A stretch of DNA of 64,000 nucleotides from assembly GCA_013076295.1 (NCBI GenBank), contig RQOL01000881.1, positions 62,001 to 126,000 of the forward strand, written 5' to 3'. Position numbers and translations under genes: made by a program. Positions 59,400 through 64,000 of this stretch are shown here, one piece after another; the stretch's first letter is position 1; each line of letters begins with the position of its first letter. The DNA is from Sanderia malayensis (Eukaryota; Cnidaria; Scyphozoa; Semaeostomeae; Pelagiidae). The notes under the pieces are model-generated. The model was not told the origin of the DNA. It did not search any database and worked only from the letters and a program-made list of their open reading frames with translations.

Positions 59400-61142
59400 A
59401 GGGCTACTCCCACCATACTTTTTTATTCCATTTCTGGGTAGTTTTTGGCGTAAAAACAGGTACTGCAGTTTTTAAATTTTTAAATTCGCTCATTAACACC
59501 CTTTTTTACGCCTCCAAACATGCACATTCCAGAAAAAAGTCGGGCAAAAAGAAAACTGGGGCGAGGCCGGTGTGACGCAGATGCCGGAACGCAGAAAATT
59601 TACTTTATTGTGTTCAGTACCAAAGCTCGCACAAAAACGTTTTGCATGTCTATAGTTAAAACCAAGTCGTATTTAAAAAATTAAACCATGCCACGCACTA
59701 GTTCAGGATCTAAGGAATCTGTTGATGCCTCGTTTATCATGAAAAGCGTGAGTTTTTTACAAAAATGAGGATGATTTGCTCACGCTTACGCTGCAAGCCG
59801 GCATGTTTTTCGACCTCAACGTCGCAGTCTCGAGCGAGCTTCACATACAATCTTCAGTGGTGCGGGATGGTTTTAAATAACAATATGAATTCGAAATCTA
59901 TTCAATGAAAGAGGAGGAAGCTCTCTTTCAACAATTTTTCGATAGAATTGATAGTATGGAAAATTTGTGAGCTCTTATCTACGCATTTATAAGATTTAAA
60001 CCAAATCGGGTCAGTCAAAAATTTGCAAAATCGCTAGGCCGAGCAGGTCCTGGCACGGGTAAAGTAGAATAATGCTATTTTGGACTAACAATGCATGCAA
60101 ATAACCTCATTTGTTTTATCTGGTGTGTATTTGAAGCAGCAGCTCATATTTTGGTAATATTTCAAGTGTAGTTATGGTCATAACTGTGTAGAAAAACTCG
60201 AAAATCCCTTCCAAGAGTGTAAACATTAATGCCCAGAGATCGAAGATTTCACAAGTTCAATATGAATTCGAAGAAAAACTTTCCAGCACAATGTTGGGCT
60301 TCATACTGGTGTGCTGGTTTTGATTATATTGTCTGACTTTGTCAACAATATACACCTTTACTTTGCCTTAGGTTTCAATGTAATCACCAAGATATATATA
60401 TAATTTATAACAAGAACTCCATGGATATGTCAGCCAAACAATTTCAATTTGAGCAACTTTTTAACAGCGCATATCACTTTAGCATTTCAATATCTTTGAC
60501 AAAAACCCAAGTAGTAAATACAAAAATAATCCATAATTATCTTGCTAAAACCAAGCACACGGCAAAGCTTGATAAAATAGAGTATAGAACTGATGGAAAC
60601 GATAAACAAACTTATTATATCACGATTCACGAACGTTTGCTGGTTGTTTTATCACGCAAAATGAAAGGAAGGAAGAGGTTGAGTGATGAACACATAACCA
60701 CGTGAGGCGTGTGAATACTGGAAAAATCCATTGTCACTGCATCAGCTTTGGGGTCAATTTTCAGCCCTTAACAATGCCGAAAATTAAAAAAAAAACACAC
60801 GGGGAGATGTCAATAAGCTTTGTAATGATGGTGTTGAAGTGGTTTGAAAAAACATTTGTGTTTATCATTGAAAACAAGGGAGAAAACCGGACGCGACGTT
60901 GATTTTTCCATACTGAAGCCAAAGAAAGAAGTTTTTTTGCGTTCCGGCATCTACGTCACACAACCTCGGCCCAGATCGTTTCATGTTGCGCGACATTTTC
61001 AGAAATGGCCTGAAAATCGCACTTTTGGAGCCGTGAAAAGAGGTGTTAATGAGCGAATTTCGAAATTTAAAAAGTGCAGTACCTGTTTTTCCGTCAAAAA
61101 CTACCCAGAAATGAAATAAAAAAATATGGTGGGAGTAGCCCT
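59400..61142. mobile_element. 1.74 kb TTAA-flanked DNA element with ~230-bp inverted repeats
   Basis: Begins AGGGCTACTCCCACCATA and ends with its complement, flanked on both sides by TTAA (59396-59399, 61143-61146). The inverted repeats extend inward about 230 bp with divergence, including GGTACTGCAGTTTTT, CGCTCATTAACACC and GATGCCGGAACGCA and their complements. TTAA target sites are typical of piggyBac. The interior has short open frames (for example 60421-60705 plus) with no transposase motif, so it looks nonautonomous or decayed. It ends 63 bp downstream of the SLC6 stop codon. Confidence 0.88.
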
Positions 61143-61209
61143 TTAAAAACAACTAAAAACTTCAAATTAAAAACAAAACAAAAACACAAACCCGTCGTCT
61201 TCACTTTGC

Positions 61210-63679
61210 TCAATCATCAAATTCAGTCAGTGGAACACGTGACATTGATGGCGTGACAGCGGCGTCATTAATTCTCAGCTCTTCTTCGATTCCCGCCATT
61301 TTCATGTTTATTGTGTGTTCATCGAGGCCAGATTGTTTCAGGTTGAATAGATCGAATTTCTTCAACAAGGCGACGATGGGAATGAAGATTGCCGACGCGA
61401 AGATGAGAACGAAGCAGAGTGCTTGAGCCCAGGCTGGGTATGGGGTATTCTTCATCACAGTGTACTAAGGGGAAAAAGGAGAAATCAGGCTTTATTGGGC
61501 AATATAATATTGTGTTAATAAAGAGGATGAAAAAATGATTTAATGGAGAAGATCGCTGAATAAAGAGAATGGTTCATAAGAAAGGATGGTTTAATAGAGA
61601 AAATGGTTTAATAAAGAGAATGGTTCATAAGAAAGGATGGTTTAATAGAGAAGATCGCTTAATAAAGAAGATGGTTTAATAGAGAGGATGGTTTAATAGA
61701 AAGAATGGTTTAATAGAGAGGATCGTTTAATAGAGAAGATGATTTAATAGAAAGAATGGTTCAATAAAGAAGATGATTTAATAGAGAAGATGATTTCATA
61801 GAAAGAATGGTTTAATTAGAGAGGATGGTTTAATAGAGAGGATGATTTAATAGAGAGGATGATTTAATAGAGACGATGGTTCAATAAATAAAATGGTTTA
61901 ACGAGAGAATGGTTTAAGAAAAAGGATGGTTTAATGAATAAGATGGCTTGATAGAAAAGATGGTTTAATAGAGAGGGGATGGCTTAAGAGGATGGTTTAC
62001 AAGATTGATTTGATCAAATGGCAAAGTGAGTTGCTTGATGGATAATTTAAGGGGGTCTGTTTGATGGATTAGGGAGAGGATCGATGAATTGACGAAAGAA
62101 AAGATTAAGATACCTTTGACGAGCTCCAAGCCTCGTATCCGATAGTCTTGGCAATCAAGGTGTAGAAACTAGCAATAACAATACTGACGACCAACACGGG
62201 AGCGAGACCCATCCACATTATCTTCCAATAGATGCTCGGGTATTTGCCAAGCATGTAAAATATATCTTTCTCAAACCTGGAAGATGAATAAACCAAAGCT
62301 TAATGAAAACTGCTGATTGGCAACAAATGGCATAAAGAAATTTCAAAATGTAGACGACGACCAAAAACGTTGAGAATGGTTTCGTAAAAATGGCAGCTTA
62401 ATAAGAAGATTGTTCAAGAGAGTAAGTGGTATGGGGAAAAAATAATTTAATGCAAAGGATGGCTTAATAAAGAGAATGGCTTAACAAAAAGAACAGTTAA
62501 ACAGAGAAAGTTTATAAACATGATGGTTTAATAGAGAAAATGGCTTGAAAAATTTAAGAGAGCGGATGGTTTGATAGAGAGGATAAAGTAAAAATGAAAT
62601 ATTACTATACAGTGGAAGTTCAACTAAATGGGGTGGGATAATAGAGAGGACGAATCAATAGAAAAGGTGGTTCAATGAAATGGATGTTGTGAAGAGAACT
62701 GCCTTCATAAAGACACTGGCTTTAAGATTAAACAGTGACTCAGCAATAATCTGGCAGGGGGACTACACACCGGATAGTATAAAAAATAGTAGAAGTCACA
62801 ACACACGGATACAACGATGACTTATACCTTAAAGGTATACGAAGGAGGTAAATCGGCCTGCGCTAAAAATACATTGCAATTCAACTAAACGCAAACACGC
62901 GCATTAAAACTTAACTTTCTGTGATCACATGCAAATGGACAATAAAACACTAGATTGGACTTTGGAGTCGAAAACACCAAAACAAGTGATCACATGCATA
63001 CTTTCCTGGTCATCGCACAACTACATTTGATTGGATAAAATCAAGCATCTATTTATAGATTTCCCAGACCCCTTGGCATATGCCACTTTTAACTCCTTCG
63101 TATACCTTTAAGTTATCCCTTAAATGAGAACAAATTAATACGTGAGCTCATTTATGATAATCTATAATCATAATACCGTATTTCCTCTAATTAGCGCCCA
63201 CCCTCTTTTAACCGCCTCCCTCCAATAAGCGCCCACCATAAAATCAGTGTGAAATAAGCGCCCCCTCTACTAACCGCCCAGGGCGGTTAATAGAATCCCT
63301 ACATTTTCAATGTTTGGTTCAAATATTAACGTGGAAACTCTTTCTGGAGGCTGGAAAAACACTTATCAGGTCGTGATCGTTTGGAAAATGTAATGCAGTC
63401 AAAGCAGTTGAAGTTGATCTTGACTGCTTGATAGAGGAAATACGGTACGATACTTATCATAATCTATGATCACTTATAACAGATTTGGAATATATGAGAA
63501 TAAAATATGTAAAGTTCACCTTTTAATTCCATAAACATATGACACGAGGATCATTTCAAAGAAGCCAATAATCAGAAGACCAATCGTACCGGAATACGAG
63601 TCAAACATTTGCAACCAGTATTCTCCGGAACGTTGACAGAACAGAAGACCAAAACAACATGATAATATGCAGAGAATGG
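61210..63679 (-). CDS. SLC6-family sodium-coupled transporter, last three exons (5' part outside window)
   Basis: Exons 63679-63520, 62276-62114 and 61464-61210 join in phase to give the C-terminal ~192 residues. They cover the end of TM9 and TM10 (LLFCQRSGEYWLQMFDSYSG, GLLIIGFFEMILVSYVYGIK), TM11 (YPSIYWKIMWMGLAPVLVV) and TM12 (YPAWAQALCFVLIFASAIF), then a ~45-residue cytoplasmic tail ending RVPLTEFDD. The SGEYW..MFDSYSG and VYGIKRFEKDI blocks are SLC6 hallmarks. The pattern resembles the amino-acid transporter branch (SLC6A18-20-like) more than the monoamine branch, but the substrate-site helices (TM1, TM3, TM6, TM8) are outside the window, so the substrate cannot be called. Confidence 0.93.
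61500..62000. repeat. 17-bp minisatellite array in an SLC6 intron
   Basis: About 28 degenerate GGTTTAATAGAGAGGAT units with GATGATTTAATAGAGA variants, between exons 61464 and 62114. Confidence 0.94.
62395..62690. repeat. 17-bp minisatellite family, highly degenerate
   Basis: Scattered GGCTTAATAAAGAGAAT and GGTTTGATAGAGAGGAT units in the next SLC6 intron. Confidence 0.75.
62832..63108. mobile_element. TTAA-flanked MITE (AGGTATACGAAGGAG ends)
   Basis: CTTAAAGGTATACGAAGGAG at 62828-62847 and its exact complement at 63093-63112. If TTAA is the target site, the body is 62833-63107 with ends AGGTATACGAAGGAG. The interior has a direct repeat of GTGATCACATGCA. No coding capacity. It shares the TTAA-plus-AGG arrangement of the 1.74 kb element. 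Confidence 0.82.
63174..63447. mobile_element. TACCGTA-ended MITE (GCGCCCACC variant)
   Basis: TACCGTATTTCCTCTAATTA at the left and ATAGAGGAAATACGGTA at the right, with AATAAGCGCCC and AACCGCCC blocks near the left end. It lies in an SLC6 intron. Confidence 0.85.
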
Positions 63680-63779
63680 CTAGAGGAGAAATAAAGACAT
63701 ATCAATATGATAAAATTAGTACTTATTTAACATCAGTTATGTCATTGTAAATTTCAGCTGACTATTGGTTTTTTGTAAA

Positions 63780-64000
63780 GATGTAAGAGAGAAAGAAAAC
63801 TTGGGGAGATATTTAAAAGAGAAATAGGGAAGCATTAAGAAGAGAAATAGAAAGGCATTGAGAAGAGAAATAAGGAGATATTTAGTAGAGAAATAGGGAA
63901 ACATTTAGCAGATAAATGGGGAAACATTTAGCAGAGAAATAGGGAGATATTTAGCAGACAAATAGAGAAACACTTCGCAGATAAATGGGCAAACATTCAG
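63780..64000. repeat. About 23-bp tandem repeat running off the window
   Basis: TTTAGCAGAGAAATAGGGAAACA-like units, each about 22-24 bp, unrelated in sequence to the 17-bp family. It is intronic to the SLC6 gene. Confidence 0.88.

Overview
This is a metazoan (invertebrate) nuclear genome window. It is AT-rich and carries split genes with GT-AG introns, whose products are recognisable animal proteins: a FERM plus multi-PDZ scaffold, an ERGIC-53 lectin, a PWWP plus integrase-binding-domain chromatin protein, an LHFPL tetraspan protein and an SLC6 transporter. The phylum cannot be settled from the sequence. A marine invertebrate such as a tunicate is my guess, weakly supported by compact genes and abundant short inverted-repeat elements. 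There are no prokaryotic signals, CRISPR arrays, or rRNA or tRNA genes that I could recognise.

Layout. All spliced genes lie on the minus strand, so each reads from high to low coordinates. (1) 1-17245: a PTPN13-like gene, open at both ends, with 32 recognisable exons encoding a FERM domain, a linker, PDZ1-PDZ3, a Q/N-rich linker, PDZ4 and the first part of PDZ5. (2) 17246-21563: no gene I can name, with one short inverted-repeat element. (3) 21564-23659: a two-exon CCDC90B/MCUR1-family mitochondrial coiled-coil gene. (4) 24059-31558: a complete 14-exon LMAN1 (ERGIC-53) gene, 477 codons, ending in a KKFY retrieval signal. (5) 32916-45413: a complete 13-exon LEDGF/HDGFL2-like gene, 755 codons. 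One of its introns holds an intronless plus-strand thioredoxin-fold gene (41865-42317), a LINE fragment and an inverted-repeat element. (6) 46783-48195: a complete two-exon LHFPL2 gene, 225 codons. (7) 48196-61209: mostly repeats, including a 5.8 kb array of a 60-bp minisatellite and a 1.74 kb TTAA-flanked inverted-repeat transposon. (8) 61210-63679: the last three exons of an SLC6-family transporter.

The genes do not form a pathway; the window is ordinary animal housekeeping and signalling content. What stands out is the noncoding fraction. Four unrelated minisatellite units (17, 60, 80 and about 93 bp) each recur as separate arrays at several loci, in both orientations, always in introns or between genes. 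Several nonautonomous DNA-element families with clean terminal inverted repeats are also present. The five PDZ domains are built from an exon cassette with conserved exon lengths and phases.

Exon boundaries were placed by hand from GT/AG sites and reading-phase continuity. They are consistent across whole genes but have not been checked against transcripts.
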